Source of the DNA: Chloroflexota bacterium
Lineage (GTDB): Bacteria > Chloroflexota > Limnocylindria > Limnocylindrales > CSP1-4
Direction of reading: 5' to 3'
NCBI GenBank assembly: GCA_021777365.1
Contig: JAJYDP010000039.1
Location: 1-14,708, forward strand
DNA: 14,708 nucleotides
Under the pieces are notes generated by a model. The model was not told the origin of the DNA. It saw only the letters and a program-made list of their open reading frames with translations, and did no database searches. Position 1 is the stretch's first letter. Each line of letters begins with the position of its first letter. A program made the translations under genes and the position numbers. Positions 6,212 to 12,541 of this stretch are shown here, in pieces.

Positions 6212-7042
6212 GTGGGCGGCACGGAGGACGCCGAACGGTTCGCCGAGCGACTGGCGGCCGAGCTGCCCGCGCTGGTGCGGCTCGCCGCCCGGCTCCTCCG
6301 TGACCCCGACCTCGCCGAGGACTGCGCGCAGGAGACGGTCGTCGGGGCCTGGCGCCGACGCGACCAGCTCCGCGACCCCGCGTCGCTCGCCCCGTGGCTC
6401 CGCCGGAGCCTGGTCAACCGGATCATCGACCGCTCGCGGAGCCGCCACGACGAGCTCGACATCGACGAGATCGAGGGGGACTGGAAGGACGACGCGTACT
6501 CGGTCCGGCCGGACCTCGTGCTCGACCGCGCCGAGCTGCGGGACGAGCTGGAGGACGCGCTTGCCCGGCTCCCGGTGATCTACCGGGTGCCGGTCGTGCT
6601 CCACGACGGCCTCGATTGGACCGCCGTGGAGATCGCCCGCGCCATGGGCGTCGGGCTCGCCGCCACCAAGCAACGGCTGCGGCGGGGAAGGATGATGCTC
6701 GTGAGTGCGCTTGCCGAGGACGATGCGCGTCGCCGCGCCAGCCTGGCGCAGCCGATGCGGTGCTGGCGCGCCAGGCGCCACGTCTCGGCCTACATGGACG
6801 GCGAGCTCGATCCGTCCACGCGCAGGGCAGTGGAGGATCACCTGGCCACCTGCCCCACCTGTCCGCCGCTCTACGCGAGCCTGGTCGGGGTGCGTGCCAC
6901 GCTCGGTGGCCTGCGGGACCCGGACACGGTCATCGAGGAGGCGATGGCCTCCCGCATTCGCGATGCGCTCGAGGCCGAGGGCGCGGAGCTTGCCCACCAC
7001 GAGTCCGGCATGCGGCCCCCGGGGGAGCGACGGGGCTCCTGA
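6212..7042 (+). CDS. ECF-family RNA polymerase sigma factor with fused C-terminal zf-HC2 domain
   Basis: 276 residues. Region 2 (about 16-80) has DLAEDCAQETVVGAWRRRDQ and a WLRRSLVNRIIDRSRSR helix. Region 4 (about 108-165) has ALARLPVIYRVPVVLHDGLD and the helix-turn-helix VEIARAMGVGLAATKQRLRRG. After residue 180 comes a zinc-finger anti-sigma-type segment: Cys184, AYMDGELD (193-200), His210, Cys214 and Cys217, giving the C-x25-H-x3-C-x2-C ligand pattern of zf-HC2/ZAS domains. Normally this domain is on a separate anti-sigma protein that binds the sigma factor. Here it is in the same chain and no transmembrane helix follows, so it may be an internal, possibly redox-responsive, brake. The start is GTG 6212, 13 bases after the DUF2892 gene, with a poor Shine-Dalgarno. 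Target promoters are unknown. A 25-bp duplication spans the stop codon. Confidence 0.88.
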   Translation: MGGTEDAERFAERLAAELPALVRLAARLLRDPDLAEDCAQETVVGAWRRRDQLRDPASLAPWLRRSLVNRIIDRSRSRHDELDIDEIEGDWKDDAYSVRPDLVLDRAELRDELEDALARLPVIYRVPVVLHDGLDWTAVEIARAMGVGLAATKQRLRRGRMMLVSALAEDDARRRASLAQPMRCWRARRHVSAYMDGELDPSTRRAVEDHLATCPTCPPLYASLVGVRATLGGLRDPDTVIEEAMASRIRDALEAEGAELAHHESGMRPPGERRGS

Positions 7043-7081
7043 CCGTCCCGTCGGCAGGGGCTCCTGACCGTCCCGGTGGCA
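7032..7081 (+). repeat. 25-bp tandem duplication spanning the sigma-factor stop codon
   Basis: Two adjacent 25-bp units (7032-7056 and 7057-7081) both begin GGGGCTCCTGACCGTCCCG and differ at only two positions. The first unit contains the stop TGA (7040-7042); the second lies in the spacer before the methyltransferase. This looks like a recent slippage or unequal-exchange duplication. Confidence 0.85.
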
Positions 7082-7099
7082 GGCTCGCGCCACAGTCGG

Positions 7100-7105
7100 C
7101 ACAAT
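7100..7105 (+). promoter_or_regulatory. Candidate -10 box for a leaderless methyltransferase mRNA
   Basis: CACAAT (4 of 6 to TATAAT) ends 6 bases before ATG 7112, and no Shine-Dalgarno is present. The spacing is like that at the first regulator and the lipoprotein genes. Confidence 0.35.
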
Positions 7106-7111
7106 GGGCGC

Positions 7112-7717
7112 ATGACCGACCACGAGGAGCGTCGCGCGGCCTGGGACCGTCGCCACGCCGAGCGCGGCCACATCGAGTCGAGCGAGCCGGATCCGTTCCT
7201 GATTGCCGAGGCGACGGAGCTGCCACCCGGCCGGGCGCTGGACCTCGCCTGCGGCGACGGGCGCAACGCGGTCTGGCTCGCCGCGCAGGGCTGGCGTGTC
7301 ACCGGCGTCGATTTCTCGGCCGTGGCACTCGAGCGGGCGAGGGAGCGCGCCCGTGCGGCCCGGGTGGAGGTGGACTGGCAGGGGCACGACCTCCTGACCT
7401 GGCTGCCCCCGGAGGGCGCCTTCGACCTGGTCTCGCTGATCTACCTGCATCTGCCGCACGAGGAGCGCCGGCAGGTGCTGGCGCACGCGGCGCGCGCCGT
7501 CGCGCCGGGGGGCCGCATCCTGGTGGTGGGCCACGACCGGCGCAACGTGGCCGAGGGAGCGGGAGGGCCGCAGGACCAGCGTGTCCTCTACTCCGCCTCC
7601 GAGGTCGCCGCCGAGCTGCCGGGCCTGCGCATCGAGCGGGCAGAGGCCGTGCTCACCGACCACGGGGAGCACCGGCGGGTGGACGCGGTGGTCATGGGGC
7701 GCCGGGACGCTGCCTGA
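7112..7717 (+). CDS. Class I SAM-dependent methyltransferase, TehB-like
   Basis: 201-residue cytoplasmic methyltransferase. Motif I is LDLACGDGRN (43-52), the ribose-binding acid is Asp67 in VTGVDFS, and motif IV is FDLVSLIYLHLP (104-115). A helix with ARAVAPGGRILVVGHDRRN (about 130-150) follows, then a strand pair ending in VVMGRR. The N-terminal WDRRHAE and size resemble the TehB / thiopurine S-methyltransferase group, which acts on small molecules such as tellurite or thiols; the substrate here cannot be read. An in-frame start further upstream (7076) is possible, but it falls inside the tandem duplication. ATG 7112 gives the normal N-terminus and follows a -10-like box. The gene is 69 bases from the sigma-factor stop and convergent with the MFS gene. 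Confidence 0.88.
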   Translation: MTDHEERRAAWDRRHAERGHIESSEPDPFLIAEATELPPGRALDLACGDGRNAVWLAAQGWRVTGVDFSAVALERARERARAARVEVDWQGHDLLTWLPPEGAFDLVSLIYLHLPHEERRQVLAHAARAVAPGGRILVVGHDRRNVAEGAGGPQDQRVLYSASEVAAELPGLRIERAEAVLTDHGEHRRVDAVVMGRRDAA

Positions 7718-7764
7718 GCCACGCGGGGACGCCGCGCGAGCGACGTGGGGACGCCGCCCGGGCG
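7699..7764. repeat. 22-bp tandem repeat between convergent genes, spanning the methyltransferase stop
   Basis: Units 7721-7742 and 7743-7764 differ at three of 22 positions. The 22 bases before them (7699-7720), which include the stop TGA at 7715-7717, match unit one at 16 of 22. Each unit can fold a 4-5 bp stem around GGACG, so the array may slow transcription from both sides. It ends 3 bases from the MFS stop codon. Confidence 0.7.
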
Positions 7765-7767
7765 CGG

Positions 7768-9201
7768 CTAGGAGACGACCAGGCCGGGCTCGCTGACGGT
7801 CGTCGCCTCGTGCGGCCGCACCGCGACGACCTGCTCCCGGGACGCCTCCTCGATCGTGAGGCCGGCCGGCTCCGGCAGCACCTGCGTGAGCAGGGCGCCC
7901 AGCAGCGCGGCGCCCGCAGTGAAGAGCAGGGTGGTCTGGAGGCCCAGCGCGGCCTCGAGGTGCGGGAACGCGTAGACCCCCACGAACGCCCCCACCTTCG
8001 CGATCCCGGAGGAGATCCCGTGCCCGGTGGTGCGGCTCGTGATCGGGAAGACCTCGCTCGGCAGGACGAACGTCGTCACGTTGGGTCCGAACTCGGTGAA
8101 GAAGTAGCTGATCCCGTAGAGCGCCAGGAAGGGGAGGATCACGTGCGTGATCGATGGCACCAGGCCGATCACGCCGAAGGCCGCCGCCATCCCCAGGAAG
8201 CCGATCCACTGCAGCCGCCGGTGGCCGATCCGGTCGATCGTGATCAGCGCGAGCAGGTACCCCGGGGCCGCGGCCAGGACGAAGATGATCAGCGTCCAGG
8301 CCACCGACTGCATCAGGGACGCGTGGGGCGCCACCGACCGCAGGATGAGCGGCGTCGAGATGGTGTTGCCGTAGTAGGCGTAGTCGAGCAGGAACCAGGA
8401 GCCCGCGGTGCCGGCCAGCAGGACCAGGTTGCGCCGGTTCCGGATGAAGTCCGCGAACCGCTGGCGCGGCGCCCGCTCCTCGGCGGCGGTGGCGCGGATC
8501 GCGCCGCCCGTGAAGCCCTCCATGCTCGAGGCCGCGCCGGACGCGTCTCCCAGGACGCGGGCCATGTACCGGGGCGACTCGGGCATCGTCCGCCGCAGGT
8601 AGATGACCGCCAGGGCAGGGAGCGCGCCCAGGCCGAGCATCAGCCGCCAGGCGAGGCCGTTGGAGATCCCGGCGCCGAGCAGGGTGAGACCCACCACCGG
8701 CCCGACGATCAGGCCCAGGGCCTGCGTCGAGAAGACCATGCTGACCAGCCGCCCGCGGTCCTTCCGGTTCGCGTACTCGCTCATGATCGTGGCGCTGACC
8801 GGGTAGTCGCCTCCGATGCCGATCCCGAGCAGGAACCGCGCGGCGATCAGCCAGGCCAGGTTCGGCGAGAGCGCGGAGAGCACCGCGGCCACCGCCATGA
8901 TCGCGGCCTCGATCCCGTAGATCGCCTTGCGGCCGAGGATGTCCGCCACCCGGCCGAAGACCACCGCGCCGATGAAGGCGCCGACCAGGGCGACGCTGCT
9001 GGCGAGGGTGGCCTCCGTGGTGGTGAGGTGCCACTCGGCGGTGACGAGGGCGAGCGCGACGCCGATGATGAACAGGTCGTACGCGTCGGTGAAGAACCCC
9101 ATCCCGGAGGTGAACATCGCCCGGAGGTGGAAGACGCTCAGCGGCGCCTCGTTGAGGGCGTCCGTCAGCGTGCCCGAGCCGCTCGCACGGTCAGCAGACA
9201 T
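7768..9201 (-). CDS. MFS transporter, phosphate:H+ symporter (PHS) type
   Basis: 477-residue, 12-helix transporter. The N-terminal GFFTDAYDLFIIG (35-47), motif A GRVADILGRK (83-92) and especially GGDYPVSATIMSE (130-142) are the signature of the PHS group of the major facilitator superfamily, which includes fungal Pho84. WFLLDYAYYG in the second half and FGPNVTTFVLPSEVFPITSR also match that group. Uptake of inorganic phosphate with protons is therefore the best guess; organophosphate or another anion is possible. A long cytoplasmic loop of about 55 residues lies between helices 6 and 7. The ATG at 9201 has a strong AAAGGAG (9207-9213) 5 bases upstream. The upstream 90 bases include an 11-bp-period GTTA pair that might be a regulator site. 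Confidence 0.9.
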   Translation of the reverse strand: MSADRASGSGTLTDALNEAPLSVFHLRAMFTSGMGFFTDAYDLFIIGVALALVTAEWHLTTTEATLASSVALVGAFIGAVVFGRVADILGRKAIYGIEAAIMAVAAVLSALSPNLAWLIAARFLLGIGIGGDYPVSATIMSEYANRKDRGRLVSMVFSTQALGLIVGPVVGLTLLGAGISNGLAWRLMLGLGALPALAVIYLRRTMPESPRYMARVLGDASGAASSMEGFTGGAIRATAAEERAPRQRFADFIRNRRNLVLLAGTAGSWFLLDYAYYGNTISTPLILRSVAPHASLMQSVAWTLIIFVLAAAPGYLLALITIDRIGHRRLQWIGFLGMAAAFGVIGLVPSITHVILPFLALYGISYFFTEFGPNVTTFVLPSEVFPITSRTTGHGISSGIAKVGAFVGVYAFPHLEAALGLQTTLLFTAGAALLGALLTQVLPEPAGLTIEEASREQVVAVRPHEATTVSEPGLVVS

Positions 9202-9245
9202 GCAGGCTCCTTTCTGCGCAGTCGTCGGGACGCTACCGCGTGCTC

Positions 9246-9260
9246 GTTACGGGACTGTTA
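9246..9260. promoter_or_regulatory. Weak 11-bp-period repeat upstream of the phosphate-type transporter
   Basis: GTTA occurs at 9246-9249 and 9257-9260, exactly 11 bp apart, in the only AT-rich patch of the 89-bp spacer and about 45 bp before the MFS start. On the minus strand a TAGCGT lies downstream as a possible -10 (9233-9238). The element is short, so chance is likely. Confidence 0.2.
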
Positions 9261-9290
9261 AATGCGTGCGCCGGGCGGCGTCGCGGTCGC

Positions 9291-10187
9291 TCAGCGCCCC
9301 GCACGGTCCCGCCTGGCGGAACCGACCGGGGGCGCGTCGTTCCGCCCGGAGGTCGGCTGCCGGCGACGCGCGAGCAGCAGGACGGCCGGGGCCGCCACAA
9401 GCAGGGCCAGGAGGGCGGCCGCCGCCGCCACCGCTGCCGGGGGCGCCGCGGTCGCGGCCTGCTGCAGCGAGGCCTCCAGCGAGAGGCTGGCCTCGTCGAG
9501 GCCGAGGCTGGTGTAGAGCCCGGAGAACATCGTCGGGCCCTGGAAGACGATGAAGCCGGCGCCGAGGACCATGAACAGGAGGCTGGACACGACGGTCGAG
9601 ATGTGCCGCTCGACCGGACCGATGCGCACCGACCGTCCCCGCAGCCGACCCCGCCACGCCGCCCCCAGGCGCTCCCAGGCGAGCGCCAGGAGGAAGAGGG
9701 GGAACGCCATGCCCGCCGCGTATGCCGCGAGCAGGAGCGCGCCCGGGAGGAGACCGCCGGAGCCGGCCGCGATGGTGAGAATCGCCCCCAGGATGGGCCC
9801 CGCACAGAAGCCGCCGAGGCCGTAGCTCAGCCCCAGCACGTAGGTGCTGGCCGCGGTCTCCGTGGTCATGGCCCGGGGCCGGGCCGGACCCGGGAGCTCG
9901 AAGCCTCCGAGGGCAAGCTGCAGGCCGCCGATGGCGATGAGGGTGAGCCCCGCCAGGAGCGTCAGCGGCCCGCGCGCGGCGAGCAGTGCCGCGCCGACGG
10001 CGCCCGCACCCAGTCCCGCCGGGATGAGCAGCGTGACGAGGCCCAGGTAGAAGACGCCGGTCCGCAGCGCCAGCCGGGTGGGCGAGGGGAACGCGTACGC
10101 GAAGAACGCGGGCAGGAGCAGCGCGGAGCAGGGGCTCAGGAGCGAGAGGAGGCCGCCGGCGAAGGCGACCAGCAGCTCGAGCGGCAC
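9291..10187 (-). CDS. CcdA/DsbD-family transmembrane thiol-disulfide electron carrier
   Basis: 298-residue multi-pass membrane protein that probably carries electrons from cytoplasmic thioredoxin to extracytoplasmic thioredoxin-like proteins. LLSLLSPCSALLLP in the first helix and YGLGGFCAGPILGAIL in a middle helix match the two redox-cysteine segments of CcdA. Cys20 and Cys128 are the only cysteines in the protein, as expected for the redox pair. About seven hydrophobic segments are seen; the last (about 250-270), with a basic tail, goes beyond the usual six of CcdA. The start is GTG 10187: a TAG two codons upstream closes the frame, although the Shine-Dalgarno is weak. It follows the DsbA-family gene by 77 bases on the same strand, so the two probably share a transcript and a pathway. 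Its direct partner could be that DsbA protein or a cytochrome c maturation factor elsewhere. Confidence 0.88.
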   Translation of the reverse strand: MPLELLVAFAGGLLSLLSPCSALLLPAFFAYAFPSPTRLALRTGVFYLGLVTLLIPAGLGAGAVGAALLAARGPLTLLAGLTLIAIGGLQLALGGFELPGPARPRAMTTETAASTYVLGLSYGLGGFCAGPILGAILTIAAGSGGLLPGALLLAAYAAGMAFPLFLLALAWERLGAAWRGRLRGRSVRIGPVERHISTVVSSLLFMVLGAGFIVFQGPTMFSGLYTSLGLDEASLSLEASLQQAATAAPPAAVAAAAALLALLVAAPAVLLLARRRQPTSGRNDAPPVGSARRDRAGR

Positions 10188-10264
10188 GTGCTACCCGGGC
10201 AGGTATCCCGCGCGGCGACGGGCGACGGGACGGGCCGCCGCCGGGCGGGTCCGGAGCGGCGCGC

Positions 10265-11137
10265 TCACCGGCCCGCCAGCGCCGCGTCGATGGCCGACTG
10301 GAAGACGGAGTAGGGCTGCGCCCCGTCGATCCGCTGGCCGTTCACGAAGAACGCCGGCGTCCCGGTGATCCCGAGGCGCGCCGCCTGCGCGTAGTCGGCC
10401 TGCACGGCGCCGCCGTACTTGTCCGAGTCGACGCAGGCGTCGAACGTGGACGCGTCGAGCCCGAGCTGCTGTCCGAACGCCTTCAGGCGGTCCTTCGAGA
10501 ACGCGCCGGTGTTCTGGCCGGCCTGGTGCTCGTACAGCAGGTCGTGGTACTGCCAGAACTTGCCCTGGTCGGCGGCACATCGCGCGGCGTTCGCGGCGTC
10601 CCTGGACTCGCTGCCCATCCACGCCATGTCGTGCCACTCCAGCCGCACCTTGCCGGTGTCGATGTAGGCCGTCTGGATCTGCGGCTCGATCGTCCTGGCC
10701 CAGGTCGCGCAGTAGGGGCACTGGTAGTCGGCGTATTCGGTGATGGTGACCGGGGCGGTGGACGACCCCAGGACGGGCGTGGCTGCCCGGACGGGCGGGG
10801 CGGTGGCGGCCATCACCCCGGCGATCACGATCGCGACCGCGGCCACACCGGCGAGGCCCATCAGCGAGGGGAATGCCCAGCGGCGCAGGCGGGACGGCTC
10901 GTGCCGCCTGCCCGTCCGATGCGCCCGGTCGCCGGGGGTGCGGGACCCGGCCGACGCATGCGTGCCGGACGCGGCGCGGGAGGGCCCGGGCGTCCCGGCG
11001 GCCGCGGTTCCCGGCGCGCCGGGAAGGTCCGCGTCCCGGGTCGCATCGAGTGCGGGAGAAGGGCGCTGCTGGGATCCAGCGGCGGCTCGAATGCGGTCGG
11101 AACTCCGGCCCCGAGATCGGCGATCGCGACGGGACAC
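10265..11137 (-). CDS. Membrane-anchored DsbA-family thiol-disulfide oxidoreductase
   Basis: 290 residues. A long, basic, low-complexity cytoplasmic N-terminus (1-88) is followed by one transmembrane helix (about 90-112) and an extracytoplasmic thioredoxin-fold domain. The active site is Cys140-Pro-Tyr-Cys143 in EYADYQCPYC. Other family marks are AARCAADQGKFWQYHDLLYE (185-204), FDACVDS with Cys235, and the cis-Pro loop GITGTPAFFVNG with Pro261. Cys187 and Cys235 may form a structural disulfide, as in BdbD-type Gram-positive proteins. It likely forms or repairs disulfides in exported proteins. The start is GTG 11137 because GGAGG lies 8 bases upstream. An in-frame ATG at 11200 would add 21 residues, but it lacks a ribosome site and lies upstream of the predicted transcription start. 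Confidence 0.9.
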   Translation of the reverse strand: MSRRDRRSRGRSSDRIRAAAGSQQRPSPALDATRDADLPGAPGTAAAGTPGPSRAASGTHASAGSRTPGDRAHRTGRRHEPSRLRRWAFPSLMGLAGVAAVAIVIAGVMAATAPPVRAATPVLGSSTAPVTITEYADYQCPYCATWARTIEPQIQTAYIDTGKVRLEWHDMAWMGSESRDAANAARCAADQGKFWQYHDLLYEHQAGQNTGAFSKDRLKAFGQQLGLDASTFDACVDSDKYGGAVQADYAQAARLGITGTPAFFVNGQRIDGAQPYSVFQSAIDAALAGR

Positions 11138-11145
11138 GAACGGTG

Positions 11146-11150
11146 CCTCC
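11146..11150 (-). promoter_or_regulatory. Ribosome binding site fixing the DsbA GTG start
   Basis: GGAGG on the minus strand, 8 bases before GTG 11137. It selects this start over the in-frame ATG at 11200. Confidence 0.7.
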
Positions 11151-11190
11151 GGTTGAGGGTTCGCCGCGGATCGGCCGTGGCGCCGCCGGG

Positions 11191-11220
11191 ATCGTAGCAT
11201 CTAGTTGCGTACTTGCGCAA
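11191..11220 (-). promoter_or_regulatory. Candidate DsbA promoter with overlapping TTGCGCAA palindrome
   Basis: On the minus strand TTGCGC (11220-11215) and TACGAT (11196-11191) are 18 bp apart, a plausible -35/-10 pair. Transcription would begin near 11184, leaving a leader of about 45 bases before GTG 11137. The 8-bp palindrome TTGCGCAA (11213-11220) covers the -35, and another TTGCG lies at 11205-11209, so a repressor or activator could bind here. Confidence 0.4.
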
Positions 11221-11297
11221 GCTACGGACTATCGCGGAGCCGCGCTGCCGGCAGCGGCGGGGCGGGCAGGTGTCGAAACCTGATGCCGACGTTGACC

Positions 11298-11307
11298 GTT
11301 GGCCAAC
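11298..11307. promoter_or_regulatory. 10-bp perfect palindrome upstream of the lipoprotein gene
   Basis: GTTGGCCAAC is self-complementary and sits 11 bases before the candidate -10 (11319-11324), over the expected -35 position. ACCGT occurs on both sides of it, at 11295-11299 and 11306-11310, again 11 bp apart. It is a candidate operator. Confidence 0.4.
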
Positions 11308-11318
11308 CGTCCGTCGGG

Positions 11319-11324
11319 TACTGT
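11319..11324 (+). promoter_or_regulatory. Candidate -10 box for a leaderless lipoprotein mRNA
   Basis: TACTGT (TAnnnT) ends 7 bases before ATG 11332, the same spacing as at the first regulator gene, and no Shine-Dalgarno is present. A TTGACC at 11292-11297 is 21 bp upstream, too far for a standard -35. Confidence 0.42.
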
Positions 11325-11331
11325 GCGCGCC

Positions 11332-12516
11332 ATGCTCCACCGACCTCGTTCCACCATGGCGCTCGCCGCCACCCTCACCCCCGTCCTCGTGGCCGGCATG
11401 GTCGCCGCCGGCTGCACCGGCGCCGCGACGGCTGCCGGATCGACTGCCGGCACCGGCCAGGCCGCCCTCGCGGGTTCGCCGTCGGCGGGTTCCGCAGCGC
11501 CCGCCGGCGCCGCCTCGGCCCCGTCCGCCTCCGCCCAGCCACTCGCGGCCGGCTCACCCTCGCCGTCGCCGTCCGCCTCGACCACGGCGACCGCCGGACC
11601 GCTCGGCGGGGACCTGCTCATCGCGGACCGGGGCAACGACCGGCTGCTCATCGTCACCCCGGCCAGGAAGATCGTCTGGTCCATGACCATCGATCCCGGG
11701 GGACCCCGGGGTTCGCAGTCGTGGGGACCCGACGACGCGTTCTTCACGCCGGACGGGACGCACATCATCATCAACCAGGAGAACGCCGACACCGTCTCGG
11801 TGATCGACATCGCGACCCGGAAGATCGTCTGGACCTACGGCCATACCGGCCATCCCGGGAGCGCCCCCGGGTACCTGAATGGACCCGACGACGCGTACAT
11901 GCTGCCCGACGGCAACGTCACGGTGGCCGACATCAAGAACCAGCGGATCCTGGTCATCTCGCCGTCGAAGACGATCGTCCACCAGTACGGGCTGACGGAC
12001 ACCCGGCGCCACGACCCGCCCGTCGCCTACGCCGCGCCCAACGGGGACGTGCCGCTCGCGGACGGCGGCATGCTGGTCACCGAGATCGGAGGCAGCTGGG
12101 TCGACCGCCTCGACGCGTCCGGCCGCCTGGTCTGGGCCGTGCACCTGCGCGACATCGCCTATCCGTCGGACGCGCAGCTGCTGCCCGACGGGAACGTGCT
12201 GGTGGTGGACTACTCCACGCCGGGCCAGATCGAGGAGGTCACCCCGACCGGCCGGGTGCTCTGGCGCTACGACGTCCGGGGCGGGCCCGGGATGCTCTCC
12301 AACCCGTCCCTGGCCGTGCGGCTGGCGAACGGCAACATCGCGGTCACCAACGATTTCGGCCAGACCATCGACGTGATCAACCCGGCCACGAAGCGGATCG
12401 TCTGGCAGTACGGCCATCTCGGGGTGGCGGGCACGGGCAGCGACTACCTGTACAACCCGGACGGCATGGACCCGGTGCCGGCGACGACCGCCGCCCTGCT
12501 CGCCTCGCTCCACTGA
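11332..12516 (+). CDS. Beta-propeller lipoprotein (NHL/PQQ-like repeats)
   Basis: 394-residue predicted lipoprotein. The N-terminus MLHRPR, hydrophobic core and VAAGC with Cys28 form a type II signal peptide, although the -3 residue is Ala rather than Leu. A Ser/Pro/Ala/Gly linker (about 29-93) holds the domain away from the membrane. From about 94 there are five or six blade-like repeats of the form PDDAxxLPDGNVxVxDxxNxRIxxIxPxxxIVWxYG, for example GPDDAYMLPDGNVTVAD, PSDAQLLPDGNVLVVD and PSLAVRLANGNIAVTN. This is an NHL/PQQ-like propeller. Such proteins bind ligands or partners, and some relatives are enzymes, but no catalytic residues can be named here. ATG 11332 is chosen over GTG 11299 because it gives a proper signal peptide and follows a TACTGT box by 7 bases. 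It is divergent from the DsbA gene. Confidence 0.85.
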   Translation: MLHRPRSTMALAATLTPVLVAGMVAAGCTGAATAAGSTAGTGQAALAGSPSAGSAAPAGAASAPSASAQPLAAGSPSPSPSASTTATAGPLGGDLLIADRGNDRLLIVTPARKIVWSMTIDPGGPRGSQSWGPDDAFFTPDGTHIIINQENADTVSVIDIATRKIVWTYGHTGHPGSAPGYLNGPDDAYMLPDGNVTVADIKNQRILVISPSKTIVHQYGLTDTRRHDPPVAYAAPNGDVPLADGGMLVTEIGGSWVDRLDASGRLVWAVHLRDIAYPSDAQLLPDGNVLVVDYSTPGQIEEVTPTGRVLWRYDVRGGPGMLSNPSLAVRLANGNIAVTNDFGQTIDVINPATKRIVWQYGHLGVAGTGSDYLYNPDGMDPVPATTAALLASLH

Positions 12517-12523
12517 CGATCGG

Positions 12524-12538
12524 CCGGCGGCACGCCGG
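12524..12538. terminator. Small hairpin between convergent genes
   Basis: CCGGCG and CGCCGG form a 6-bp stem around a 3-base loop in the 25-bp gap between the lipoprotein stop and the kinase stop. There is no T-run on either strand, so bidirectional termination is only a possibility. Confidence 0.3.
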
Positions 12539-12541
12539 GGG

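Noticed and set aside
4503..6462. Minus-strand open frames opposite the first kinase and sigma factor
   Set aside because: Shadows of the coding strand, driven by GC third-position bias; residue use is typical of antisense frames.
6134..9261. Very long open frames on both strands (about 960 residues each) across 6134-9261
   Set aside because: Composition is Arg/Gly/Ala/Pro-rich with no family motifs, and both overlap genes with clear domains (sigma factor, methyltransferase, MFS).
11138..11200. ATG at 11200 as the DsbA start
   Set aside because: No ribosome site, it lies upstream of the predicted transcription start near 11184, and GTG 11137 has GGAGG at 8 bases.
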